A stretch of 64,000 nt of DNA, taken from assembly GCF_013409595.1 (NCBI RefSeq), contig NZ_JACCBD010000001.1:496001-560000 (forward strand), given 5' to 3'. Position numbers and translations under genes: made by a program. The stretch comes from Leucobacter aridicollis. Its GTDB lineage: Bacteria > Actinomycetota > Actinomycetes > Actinomycetales > Microbacteriaceae. The notes under the pieces are model-generated. The model saw nothing but the letters and a program-made list of their open reading frames with translations, did no database searches and was not told the origin of the DNA. Positions 43,441 to 52,029 of this stretch are shown piece by piece; the first letter of the stretch is position 1, and each line of letters starts with the position of its first letter.

Positions 43441-43454
43441 GGATCATACGCGCC

Positions 43455-44498
43455 GTGGGAAAAGCAATAACTACACAAGTATCGACGGCCGAGACGTCCC
43501 CCGTCGCCGAGAGCGGTGTCAGCGCTCCGGGCGACGGTCCGGCTCGTCGTTTCAATGGTCCATCAATGCGAACGCTGCTGGTGACCCTCGCAATCATCGT
43601 GGTCGCTTCGGTCGTAGCCGGACTCGTGTCTGGCAGCACTACGGTGCTGGTGCAGGCGCTCAGCACGGGTTTGTTGACCGGTGGAATCTACAGTCTCATC
43701 GCGATGGGACTGACCTTGGTGTACGGGGTGCTACACGTTATCAACTTCGCTAACGGGGCGATGGTTGCGCTGGCAATGTTTATCACGTACGCCGCCGTCA
43801 ACGGGCTTGGGATGCACCCATATGTTGCCTTGCTCGTCACGGTGCCAGCCATGTTCGTTATCGGGGTGGCGATTCAGGCGATGCTACTCAATCCGATCAT
43901 GCGCGCGCCGATTCACACCCAGCTGTTGGTGACAATCGGCGTCGCGCTCGCAATCGAGAACATTCTTCTCCTGACCTTTGGGCCCAATCCGCTCTCAGTC
44001 TCGCTGCCGGGCAATCACGGCGTGAATATCTTTGGTGCCACGGTAGAGCTCAGCAGGATTTACGCATTTGTCGGAGCGCTGGTGCTCGTCGCAGTGCTGT
44101 GGATTGTCTTGCAGCGCACACGAATCGGCACGGCGATTCGGTCTGTGGCGTCGAGCCCGGAAGGGGCGCGACTGGTTGGAATTAACGTGAAGTTCATTTA
44201 TGTGCTTACGTTTGGGCTGGGCGCCGCCGCAGCTGGGGCTGCCGGAACCTTTGTCTCGACCTTTACGACGGTCGAGCCCACGGCCGGAGCAATCTTCAAC
44301 CTCACCGCATTCGTCGTTGTGGTGCTCGGTGGTATGGGTAATGTTCCCGGAGCCCTGGTCGGCGGGCTCATCGTCGGGCTGACAGAGCAGCTCGGCGGGC
44401 TCATCCTTCCCGGCCAATCGCCGCTTCTCGCGGTGTTCATTGTCTTCTTGATTGTGCTGTTTGCTAAGCCCAAGGGGATTTTTGGGAGGTCAGCATGA
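43455..44498 (+). CDS. livH: Branched-chain-type ABC transporter permease LivH
   Basis: This 347-residue inner-membrane permease has an unusual hydrophilic N-terminal extension of about 40 residues, then the LivH core starting LLTGGIYSLIAMGLTLVYGVLHVINFANG, which is the family hallmark. About 8 transmembrane segments follow. The GTG start lies 14 bp after livK, and the stop overlaps livM (ATGA). Confidence 0.92.
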   Translation: MGKAITTQVSTAETSPVAESGVSAPGDGPARRFNGPSMRTLLVTLAIIVVASVVAGLVSGSTTVLVQALSTGLLTGGIYSLIAMGLTLVYGVLHVINFANGAMVALAMFITYAAVNGLGMHPYVALLVTVPAMFVIGVAIQAMLLNPIMRAPIHTQLLVTIGVALAIENILLLTFGPNPLSVSLPGNHGVNIFGATVELSRIYAFVGALVLVAVLWIVLQRTRIGTAIRSVASSPEGARLVGINVKFIYVLTFGLGAAAAGAAGTFVSTFTTVEPTAGAIFNLTAFVVVVLGGMGNVPGALVGGLIVGLTEQLGGLILPGQSPLLAVFIVFLIVLFAKPKGIFGRSA

Positions 44499-45556
44499 CA
44501 ACGTCAACAATTACTCGCCCGGAACCACCTGCTGCGACCGGTGCGATTATCGCCCGCCGTGTGTCGAATAACAACCAGCGGTGGAACTACATCATTCTCG
44601 CTGGAGTCGCATTGATCGGTGCGGTGCTCCCGTTCCTTTTGCCTCCTGCGGAACTAAGCATCGCCATGCGCATCATCATCTTCGCGCTCATGGGTATCGG
44701 CTGGAACATGATGAGCGGCTTCGGCGGAATGTTTAGTTTTGGTCATGCGGCCTATTTCGGTATCGGGGCGTACACCACGGCCTTTCTTGTAGTAGATCTG
44801 GGGATCTCTCCGTGGGTGGGGATGATCGCCGGCATGGCGTTTGCGAGCTTGGCTGCGGTTGGGATTAGCTATCTCGCGTTGAGGTATAGGCTCACGGGGG
44901 CGTACTACGCGTTGTCGACTTTCGCGTTTGCTGAGATGCTCCGACTCTTTGTCATGGGAAGTGGGCCGCTCAACCGCACCGTCGGGTTCACGGTCCCGGT
45001 TTTGCAGGGAGACAACTGGGCAATGTTCCAATTCCGGGCCGGCTCGCCGATCTATTTCTGGATCGGCACTGCTTTTCTCGTCCTGGCGCTCGCAGTGACT
45101 ATTGTGTTTCTGCGCAGCAGGACCGGGCGATTTACGATTGCTGTGCGGGACGATGAGATGGCCGCGGCAGCGATTGGTATTCCGGTATTGCGCCACAAGC
45201 TTACGGTCGTGGCGATTTCTGCGGCAATCACCGCAGTCGCGGGCACGCTGTACCTGCAGTTCTACATGTTCGTTGATCCTGAGATCGCTTTTGGACACGC
45301 GGCATCTAACAACGCAATCATTACAGCGGTGGTGGGTGGTGTCGGCACACTTTGGGGACCAGTTCTCGGCGCAGTGATAGTGGCGCCCTTGAGTGACCTT
45401 GTCACGGCGCTGTTGAGGAACCCTCCTGAGTGGTTGAGCTTCCTTGAGGGGCAGAGCGGGCTCGATATTCTCCTGTACGCCATCATCCTCATTGCGTGTG
45501 TCATTCTCCTTCCGAAGGGCATCGTCGGAACCATGCTGGGTCGGAGGCGGAAATGA
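44495..45556 (+). CDS. livM: Branched-chain-type ABC transporter permease LivM
   Basis: This 353-residue permease has the LivM segment GWNMMSGFGGMFSFGHAAYFGIGAYTTA and the EAA-like loop IAVRDDEMAAAAIGI. About 9-10 hydrophobic segments are present. GGGAGG precedes the ATG, which overlaps the livH stop; the stop overlaps the livG start, so translation is coupled along the operon. Confidence 0.92.
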   Translation: MTTSTITRPEPPAATGAIIARRVSNNNQRWNYIILAGVALIGAVLPFLLPPAELSIAMRIIIFALMGIGWNMMSGFGGMFSFGHAAYFGIGAYTTAFLVVDLGISPWVGMIAGMAFASLAAVGISYLALRYRLTGAYYALSTFAFAEMLRLFVMGSGPLNRTVGFTVPVLQGDNWAMFQFRAGSPIYFWIGTAFLVLALAVTIVFLRSRTGRFTIAVRDDEMAAAAIGIPVLRHKLTVVAISAAITAVAGTLYLQFYMFVDPEIAFGHAASNNAIITAVVGGVGTLWGPVLGAVIVAPLSDLVTALLRNPPEWLSFLEGQSGLDILLYAIILIACVILLPKGIVGTMLGRRRK

Positions 45557-46287
45557 GCTTGCTAGAGATTCGCGGGGTTACGAAGTCGTTTCGAGGCATC
45601 CGCGCGCTTCGTGGCGTCGACATCAGCGTTGAAGAAGGCGAGATTCTTGGCATTATCGGAGCAAATGGCGCCGGTAAGACCACCCTCTTTAACTGCATTA
45701 CAGGTGCGTTTGCCCCTGACTCGGGGGCGGTGACGCTTGACGGCGCAGACATTACCGGAGCCAAGACGCATGTCCTTGCACGCGCTGGCTTCGTGCGCAC
45801 GTTTCAGCTCATGCGGCCGTTTGGAACTATGACGACGCTCGAGAACATTACGGTGGCAGTCCAAAGTCGGGGCGTGCGCACGGAACACGCTGCACGTGAA
45901 GAGGCCGAGGAACTGCTGATACGGACTGGACTTGAGCGTTGGATGGGAAGTACCTCTGCATCCCTCCCCACGGCAGTGCAGAAGCGGCTTGAACTGACAC
46001 GTGCGTTAGCGCTGAAGCCCCGTGTGCTGCTGCTTGACGAGGTGCTTGCAGGACTGGTGCCCTCGGAACGTGCGCCCGTACTGGACTTGTTAGAGGAACT
46101 GCGTCGGGAGGAAGGGGTCACGTTGCTGTTCATTGAGCACATCATGGCCGCAGTTCGGCAGTTGAGTGACCGGGTTGTGATGATGGATCAGGGAGCCGTG
46201 CTCGCGGAGGGCGCGGTAGACGATGTGTTAGCTGACCCGCGTGTGATTGCCGCCTACCTGGGGAAGGAATACGGAGATGCTGCTTGA
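45553..46287 (+). CDS. livG: Branched-chain-type ABC transporter ATP-binding protein LivG
   Basis: This 244-residue ATPase has Walker A GANGAGKTT, the LivG-type LTGxxxP-like region FVRTFQLMRPFGTMTTLENI, and Walker B LLLDEVLAGL followed by the H-loop IEH. The signature motif is degenerate, reading SASLPTAVQKRLELTRAL instead of the usual LSGGQ-type sequence, although the position is right. The ATG at 45553 overlaps the livM stop. Confidence 0.9.
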   Translation: MSLLEIRGVTKSFRGIRALRGVDISVEEGEILGIIGANGAGKTTLFNCITGAFAPDSGAVTLDGADITGAKTHVLARAGFVRTFQLMRPFGTMTTLENITVAVQSRGVRTEHAAREEAEELLIRTGLERWMGSTSASLPTAVQKRLELTRALALKPRVLLLDEVLAGLVPSERAPVLDLLEELRREEGVTLLFIEHIMAAVRQLSDRVVMMDQGAVLAEGAVDDVLADPRVIAAYLGKEYGDAA

Positions 46288-46978
46288 AGTAGACGAGGTA
46301 CGCAGCGGCTATCACGGACTCGAGATTCTGCATGGCGTATCGCTGTCGGTAGAACCGGGAGAGGTGGTTGCGATTGTTGGGGCGAACGGAGCGGGAAAAT
46401 CAACGACCCTGAAGACAATCGCCGGAGAGGTCAAGCAGTTCGCTGGCTCAGTGAAGTTCGATGGGAAGCCGATCTCCTTCGGCGGGAGCCACCAAGTGGC
46501 TCGGAGAGGACTCATGCTCGTCCCAGAAGGACGGGCCCTATTCGGCTCTTTGACGGTTGAGGACAACCTCAAAATGGGTGCTTGGGGTGCTCGGGATCGG
46601 AGCGGATTCTCGGAGCAAGAAATCCTCGAACTCTTTCCGATTCTCGAGGAGCGCCGAGATCAGCTTGCCGACACCATGTCTGGTGGTCAGCAGCAGATGC
46701 TAGCTATCGCGCGAGCCCTCATGGGGGCCCCTCGGCTGCTGATGCTGGACGAGCCGTCAACCGGGCTATCGCCGAAACTGACGTGGGATGTCTTTCACGC
46801 AGTGAACGCGATCCGCGAACGGGGCGTGGGCGTGCTCATCGTCGAGCAGAATGCTCGGCAAGTGCTCGACCTGGCGGACCGTGCATATGTGCTGGAATCA
46901 GGCCTGGTTGCCCTCTCCGGGGACTCAGCAGAACTCGCTAACGATCCACGGGTGCAGGCGGCTTATCTCGGAGGTTGA
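46277..46978 (+). CDS. livF: Branched-chain-type ABC transporter ATP-binding protein LivF
   Basis: This 233-residue ATPase has Walker A GANGAGKST, the LivF-type RGLMLVPEGRALFGSLTVEDNL, signature MSGGQQQMLAIARAL and Walker B LLMLDEPSTGLSP. The ATG at 46277 lies inside the last codons of livG, an 11-bp overlap. Together with LivG it should power the importer. Confidence 0.93.
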   Translation: MLLEVDEVRSGYHGLEILHGVSLSVEPGEVVAIVGANGAGKSTTLKTIAGEVKQFAGSVKFDGKPISFGGSHQVARRGLMLVPEGRALFGSLTVEDNLKMGAWGARDRSGFSEQEILELFPILEERRDQLADTMSGGQQQMLAIARALMGAPRLLMLDEPSTGLSPKLTWDVFHAVNAIRERGVGVLIVEQNARQVLDLADRAYVLESGLVALSGDSAELANDPRVQAAYLGG

Positions 46979-47006
46979 CTCCACCGCGTCCGGTGTGAGC
47001 TCGGCG

Positions 47007-47408
47007 CTAGGAAACCACGCCGAGCTCAGCCAGATCGTTCCAGACGAACTGCTCCACGATGAATCCGTCTCGGATGGTGAACACATCGACATAGCGGATG
47101 TCTGTGAATCCTTCGCCGTGCGGGTCCTCGCCGTACAGGCGTCCCATGCTCGTGACGCTGAGTAGACCCGTGTCCGTGTCGGAACCGACCAAGAACCGGT
47201 CTCGATACTTTCGGACCCACCGATATCGGTTGCCGGTTTCTTGCGCGAGCGCCTCGAAGCTGTCGAATACCCTGCCGCCGGGGAACGTCATGCGGAGATC
47301 GCCGGGCCCCCAGTACCTCGCGGCGGACTTGAAATCTCTATCCTCACAGAGCTGGAGATACCTATCGATACCCGCGGCAACATTGTGGTGGGTGAGCGGC
47401 TTGTGCAT
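47007..47408 (-). CDS. NTF2-like/SnoaL-like small protein
   Basis: This 133-residue protein has the alternating helix-strand pattern of the NTF2-like fold, beginning with a helix (AAGIDRYLQLCEDRDFKSAARYW) and ending with YVDVFTIRDGFIVEQFVW, the usual final strands. Members act as isomerases, dehydratases or ring-hydroxylating subunits, and many have no known role. It is convergent with livF and divergent from the FAD enzyme gene across 146 bp. Function is unassigned. Confidence 0.75.
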   Translation of the reverse strand: MHKPLTHHNVAAGIDRYLQLCEDRDFKSAARYWGPGDLRMTFPGGRVFDSFEALAQETGNRYRWVRKYRDRFLVGSDTDTGLLSVTSMGRLYGEDPHGEGFTDIRYVDVFTIRDGFIVEQFVWNDLAELGVVS

Positions 47409-47490
47409 CAGGCTCTCCGATTGGGTTGTTGCGCTGAAAGGAACATGTATGCAATGAATGCTAAGATTCGTTGAAATAATCGTGTACTCT

Positions 47491-47507
47491 GTACCTGTTA
47501 ACGGAAC
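47491..47507. promoter_or_regulatory. Island inverted repeat, site 5 (upstream of FAD oxidoreductase)
   Basis: GTACC-N7-GGAAC (centre TGTTAAC) lies 48 bp upstream of the FAD gene and downstream of TTGAAA (47471). It has one arm mismatch and shares the GTTAA centre with site 4. Confidence 0.45.
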
Positions 47508-47554
47508 CCTAACTCATGTGATTTGATCCCATCCCTCAGCGAGGAGGTAAAACG

Positions 47555-48931
47555 GTGGACAACGAATTTGAAGGACCTGACGTCGTAGTTGCGGGAGCAG
47601 GCGGCGGCCTCGTCGCAGCTCTCCGCGCGGCCCAGTGGGGGCTGTCCGTGCTAGTAATCGACTCGAATGAGAGCTTCAGTCGGGGGAACAACACGTCGAT
47701 GTCGACGGCGATGATCCCCGCTATGGGCACGAGGTTTCAACGGGCGGCAGGCGTTGCAGACTCCCCAGAGAAGTTTCTGGGCGACGTCGCTGCGAAAACC
47801 GGCGGAAACTATAGCGTAGCTGTCGCAAGGTCGCTCGCGGAAATGAGTGCGGAGCTCGTTGAATGGCTTGCGGACGACGCAGGTCTGGACATCTCCTTGG
47901 TGACTGATTTTACTTACCCGGGGCACAGCGTGTTTCGCTGCCACACGATCCCAGGCCGCTCTGGGGCAGCGATGCTCGGAGGTCTGCTCGCTGCGGTGCG
48001 GGCCCATGATCTTATCGACGTCTATGTGCCAGCCCGACTGCTTGATGTGAACACTTCTCACGGTCAAGTGACTAGCGTGACTGTTGAAACACCAGATGGG
48101 GAAGAAGAGATTTCAACCCGTGCAGTTATCCTCGCGACTAATGGATTCGCTGCAAACACAAGTCTCGTCGCCACCCACATTCCAGAGATTGCTGGGGCCA
48201 CGTACTTTGGAAGCGAACACTCTCGGGGCGATGCTCTGCGTATTGGCTCGTCACTAGGTGCGGCGACTGCCTACCTAGACGCGTACCAGGGGCATGCGGG
48301 CCTAGCAATGCCAGCCGCATCGCTTGCGACCTGGGCCACTGTCATGCACGGCGGTTTCCTCGTGAACGTCGAGGGCCAACGCTACGGGAACGAGGCAAGT
48401 GGTTACTCAGAATACGCGGCTGAATCGCTTCGCCACGCAGCAGGTGAATCGTGGATCATCATTGACCAGCGGATCTACGATGCTTGCCTCGCGTTTCAAG
48501 ATTTTCTCGACGTTATCGCGGGGAACGGTGTGAAATGGGGAGAGGACCCTCGTGCTCTTTCGGCGTCGACGGGTATCGACGTCCACGGACTTTCCAGCAC
48601 GGTCGAAGCGGTGTCGGAGATCGCTCGTGGAACCACCACGGACCCCTTTGGTCGAACCAACTGGTCCGCCCCTCTCGAAGGTCGACTCGCAGCCATTCGC
48701 GTACAGCCAGCGCTGTTTCATACCCAGGGGGGACTGCAGGTGAACGATCGAGCGCAGGTCCTTACGGGCGGAGGGCAACCGATCCCCGGGCTTTACGCTG
48801 CGGGCGGAGCTGCTTCTGGAATCTCAGGTCATGGGGCGAGCGGGTATCTTGCAGGTAATGGCCTGCTTCCAGCCTTGGGGCTGTCGTATATTGCGGCGAC
48901 CGAGATAGCTCGTTGGCTCAAGCCGGCGTGA
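47555..48931 (+). CDS. FAD-dependent oxidoreductase (fumarate reductase flavoprotein-like)
   Basis: This 458-residue flavoprotein of the FAD_binding_2 superfamily includes fumarate reductase, tricarballylate dehydrogenase and ketosteroid dehydrogenase. The dinucleotide loop is VVVAGAGGGLVAALRAA at the N-terminus, and the C-terminal FAD block reads PIPGLYAAGGAASGISGHGASGYLAGNGLLPAL. GAGGAGG precedes the GTG. A probable role is oxidation or reduction of a C=C bond in the island pathway. It is the last island gene before parA. Confidence 0.87.
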   Translation: MDNEFEGPDVVVAGAGGGLVAALRAAQWGLSVLVIDSNESFSRGNNTSMSTAMIPAMGTRFQRAAGVADSPEKFLGDVAAKTGGNYSVAVARSLAEMSAELVEWLADDAGLDISLVTDFTYPGHSVFRCHTIPGRSGAAMLGGLLAAVRAHDLIDVYVPARLLDVNTSHGQVTSVTVETPDGEEEISTRAVILATNGFAANTSLVATHIPEIAGATYFGSEHSRGDALRIGSSLGAATAYLDAYQGHAGLAMPAASLATWATVMHGGFLVNVEGQRYGNEASGYSEYAAESLRHAAGESWIIIDQRIYDACLAFQDFLDVIAGNGVKWGEDPRALSASTGIDVHGLSSTVEAVSEIARGTTTDPFGRTNWSAPLEGRLAAIRVQPALFHTQGGLQVNDRAQVLTGGGQPIPGLYAAGGAASGISGHGASGYLAGNGLLPALGLSYIAATEIARWLKPA

Positions 48932-49711
48932 TCCAGCAAAACCGGATTGGTGACACAGCTCGAGGATCCGCTTAGTTGAGCCGGGCACGGCGCTCTTGCC
49001 GCGCCCGACAAATGTATCGAGCGCATCCGTCGAACTGCAGCGTTCCGGCCGTCCGGGGAAGTTGAGCGTCGAAGAGGTCCGCGTTGCGGCACGTTTCGAG
49101 GCAGGCTGTACCAGCAGCGGTTCGCGCCCTATGCGGTTCGGCGCGGACGGTCGCGCATCGCGCGGACGCCTGAGGAACGCCTCCCTGGGTCGACGTAAAG
49201 CCCCTATGGCACGGACGGATGCAGGAGCGAAAGCCCACCTCGAGACCCGCGCTCGTGTCAGAAGTGGAGCCCTGTGAACGCTTGGACGGCGCCGGGCCCG
49301 GCGCCAGGCCCGGAGCGTCTGCGCGGTCGCATCCGTCCTCGTGCGGGTCATGGGGCGCAGCAACGCTCGGCGCGCCGGGCGCTCTCGATTTTGCACCCGG
49401 CGATGCCTCGTCGGTGGCCGACCGTAGTTTTTAGACGAGCTTCAGGACGGACGTCGTCGACGCGACAGTGTTGAGCCCGCGCATGCCCGAGATCGCTCTG
49501 GGGCTATAGAGACACCGGGCACGGGCGCGACAAGCTGTGGCATCTTGACGACGTTCGGTTCTGCACGTGCTGCGGTCGGCCACGTCGGGTTCCCCATCAT
49601 GTCAACCGATCGGACGGTAACAGAGTGCGAACGCGCGCTTCGTCGGGCTCGCACCCCGGGACCGGCCCCAGGCCCGATAGGATAGGGCGTTAGCGACGGA
49701 AGGGAACTGGA
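48932..49711. other. Gene-poor stretch between island and parA
   Basis: These 780 bp contain only short overlapping open frames on both strands, none with a recognisable product or ribosome site. GGCGCCGGGCCCGGCGCC at 49288-49305 is an 18-bp perfect palindrome. On the minus strand around 49440-49600 two adjacent frames read like the end of a protein broken by a frameshift, so decayed coding DNA is possible. TAGGAT at 49678-49683 may be the -10 of the parA operon. Confidence 0.5.
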
Positions 49712-50566
49712 GTGGCGAAAAAGCAGGTTGAGCTGGGACCGACGGGACGCCCGGAGCGCGTCATCCCCGCGCCCAAGACGCTCGATCGGCACGGGCCCGC
49801 GCGCATCATCGCGATGTGCAACCAGAAGGGCGGCGTCGGCAAGACCACGTCGACGATCAACCTTGCGGCCGCGCTCGCGCGCTACGGCCGGCGTGTGCTC
49901 GCCGTCGACTTCGACCCGCAGGGCGCGCTATCGGCCGGCCTCGGCGTTCCCGCGCACGACGTCCCGACGATCTACGACCTCATGCTCGGCAAGGTGAAGG
50001 ATCCGCGCGAGGCGATCCAGCACACGAGCACCGAAGGTCTCGACGTGATCCCCGCGAACATCGACCTGTCGGCGGCCGAGGTGCACCTCGTGAGCGAGGT
50101 TGCCCGCGAGCAGATCCTCGGCGGCGTGCTGCGGCGCATCACCGACGACTACGACGTGATCCTCATCGACTGCCAGCCGTCGCTCGGCCTGCTCACCGTG
50201 AACGCGCTCACCGCGAGCCACGGCGTGCTCATCCCGCTTGCCTGCGAGTACTTCGCGCTCCGCGGCGTCGCGCTGCTCGTCGAGACGATCGACAAGGTGC
50301 GCGACAGGCTGAACCCGTCGCTCGAGCTCGACGGCATCCTCGCGACGATGTACGACCCGCGCACGCTCCACGCCCGCGAGGTGCTTGAGCGCGTCGTCGA
50401 CACGTTCGGCGACTCGGTGTTTGACACCGTCATCGGCCGCACCGTGAAGCTGCCCGACGCGCAGATCGCCGCGCAGTCCGTGCTCGAGTACGCGCCGTCG
50501 AACCCCGCCTCCGAGGCATACCTGAAGCTCGCCCGCGAGCTCGTGCAGCGCGGCGTGGTTGCCTAA
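49712..50566 (+). CDS. ParA family ATPase of the ScpAB locus
   Basis: This 284-residue ParA/Soj-like ATPase has the deviant Walker A MCNQKGGVGKTTSTINLA and the motif VLAVDFDPQGALS. It starts with an about 30-residue basic extension. In actinobacteria a ParA of this type (Rv1708 in M. tuberculosis) heads the scpA-scpB-rluB operon and is distinct from the oriC-proximal ParA. It probably works in chromosome organisation with the condensin subunits that follow. The GTG start is supported by AAGGGA upstream. Confidence 0.92.
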   Translation: MAKKQVELGPTGRPERVIPAPKTLDRHGPARIIAMCNQKGGVGKTTSTINLAAALARYGRRVLAVDFDPQGALSAGLGVPAHDVPTIYDLMLGKVKDPREAIQHTSTEGLDVIPANIDLSAAEVHLVSEVAREQILGGVLRRITDDYDVILIDCQPSLGLLTVNALTASHGVLIPLACEYFALRGVALLVETIDKVRDRLNPSLELDGILATMYDPRTLHAREVLERVVDTFGDSVFDTVIGRTVKLPDAQIAAQSVLEYAPSNPASEAYLKLARELVQRGVVA

Positions 50567-50576
50567 CCGAGATGCC

Positions 50577-51401
50577 ATGACCGCGCTCGAGACCGGGCCC
50601 GAGCCCGCGAGCGACGATCCCGGATTCAGGGTCTCGCTCGACGGCTTCGATGGCCCGTTCGACCTGCTGCTCACGCTGATCGGCAAGCACGAGCTCGACA
50701 TCACCGAGGTCTCGCTGTCGCTCGTGACCGACGAGTTCATCGCGTACCTGGCGACGCTCGAAGGGCAGGGCCTGCTCGCGCTCGACCAGGCCTCCGAGTT
50801 TCTCGTCGTTGCGGCGACACTGCTCGACATGAAGATCGCCAGCCTGCTGCCCCAGGGGGAGACCGTCGATCCCGAGGACATCGCGCTGCTGGAGGCGCGC
50901 GACCTCCTGTTCGCGCGGCTGCTGCAGTACCGCGCGTTCAAGCAGGCGAGCGACTGGTTTCGCGAACGGCTCATCGCCGAGGAGAAACGCCACCCGCGGC
51001 AGGTGCCGCTCGAACCGAAGTATCGCGAACGCGGCCCCGAACTCGTGTGGACGCTGTCGCTCGACGACTTCGCCGCCGTCGCCCTGCTCGCGTTCACCCC
51101 GCGCGAGCTCCCGACGGTCGGGCTTGACCACCTGCACGCCCCGCTCGTGTCCATCCGCGAGCAGGCGGCCATCATTGTCTCGATGCTGCGTGGCGGGCCG
51201 GCGCGCAGCTTCCGCGAGCTCATCGTCGGGGTGACGGAGAAGGGCGTCATCGTCGCGCGCTTCCTCGCGATCCTCGAACTGTACCGCCGAGACGCCGTGC
51301 TGTTCGACCAGGCTGAGCCTCTCGGGGAGCTCAGCGTGCAGTGGTCGGGGGAGCACTGGAACGACGAAGAACTCTCGACGCTAGGAAGTGACTATGACTG
51401 A
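50577..51401 (+). CDS. scpA: Segregation and condensation protein A
   Basis: This 274-residue ScpA kleisin bridges the SMC head domains. The hallmark FRVSLDGFDGPFDLLLTLIGKHELDI is at the N-terminus and the winged-helix end TEKGVIVARFLAILELYRRDAV is present. The ATG at 50577, 10 bp after the parA stop, is preferred to a TTG at 50559 inside parA. The 3' end overlaps scpB by 8 bp. Confidence 0.94.
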   Translation: MTALETGPEPASDDPGFRVSLDGFDGPFDLLLTLIGKHELDITEVSLSLVTDEFIAYLATLEGQGLLALDQASEFLVVAATLLDMKIASLLPQGETVDPEDIALLEARDLLFARLLQYRAFKQASDWFRERLIAEEKRHPRQVPLEPKYRERGPELVWTLSLDDFAAVALLAFTPRELPTVGLDHLHAPLVSIREQAAIIVSMLRGGPARSFRELIVGVTEKGVIVARFLAILELYRRDAVLFDQAEPLGELSVQWSGEHWNDEELSTLGSDYD

Positions 51402-52029
51402 CGAGACGCTCGATCCTGATCGCGAAACGCCGCTCAGCGTGGCCCGCGCTACCCACACGCTGCAGCAGCAGCTTGAGGCGCTGCTCATCGTCGCCGACGA
51501 GCCGCTCTCGGCAGTGACGCTCGCGACGGCCTGCGACGCGCCCGTGCGCGAGGTACGCAAGGCCCTTGTCGCGCTCGTCGCCGACTACGACGGGACCGGT
51601 GCGAGTGCGGCGGGTGCCACCGAGCCTCAAGCGCCGCGCGGCTTCGAACTGCGGGAGGTCGCCGGCGGCTACCGGTTCTACGTGCGCGAGAGCCTCGACC
51701 CCGTCGTCGAAGACTTCGTGCAGCAGCAGACGCCCGCGAAGCTGTCGCAGGCCGCCCTCGAGACGCTTGCCGTCATCGCGTACAGGCAGCCCGTGTCGCG
51801 CGGCGCGATCGCGTCGATCCGCGCAGTGAACGTCGACTCTGTCGTGCGCACTCTCCTCGCCCGCGGCCTCGTCGAAGAGGTCGCCCACGACGCGGAGACC
51901 GGCGCGATCCTGTATGGCACGAGCGACCAGCTCCTCGGCCACCTGGGCATCGGCGACATCAGTGAACTTCCGTCGGTGGCGCCGCTACTCGACGACGGAT
52001 CGGAAGGATTTGATCATGAATCGCTCTAA
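51394..52029 (+). CDS. scpB: Segregation and condensation protein B
   Basis: This 211-residue ScpB condensin subunit consists of two winged helices. The family motif LSQAALETLAVIAYRQPVSRGAIASIRAVNVDSVVRTLLARGLVEE is clear. The ATG at 51394 is chosen over a GTG at 51388 because AGGAAG is 6 bases upstream of the ATG. It overlaps both neighbours (scpA by 8 bp and rluB by 14 bp). Confidence 0.94.
   Translation: MTDETLDPDRETPLSVARATHTLQQQLEALLIVADEPLSAVTLATACDAPVREVRKALVALVADYDGTGASAAGATEPQAPRGFELREVAGGYRFYVRESLDPVVEDFVQQQTPAKLSQAALETLAVIAYRQPVSRGAIASIRAVNVDSVVRTLLARGLVEEVAHDAETGAILYGTSDQLLGHLGIGDISELPSVAPLLDDGSEGFDHESL

Larger units (their letters stand above)
33034..48931. other. Lower-GC catabolic island between xerD and parA
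   Basis: About 15.9 kb of genes for import and breakdown of an unknown small acid interrupt the conserved housekeeping block. Base composition is visibly less GC-rich than on both sides, with more A/T at third positions. No integrase, transposase or flanking direct repeat was recognised, so acquisition is inferred from composition and broken synteny. Confidence 0.65.

Noticed and set aside
48824..49396. 190-codon minus-strand frame at the end of the FAD gene
   Set aside because: It overlaps the conserved C-terminus of the FAD enzyme, has no ribosome site or recognisable domain, and competes with other frames in the same stretch.
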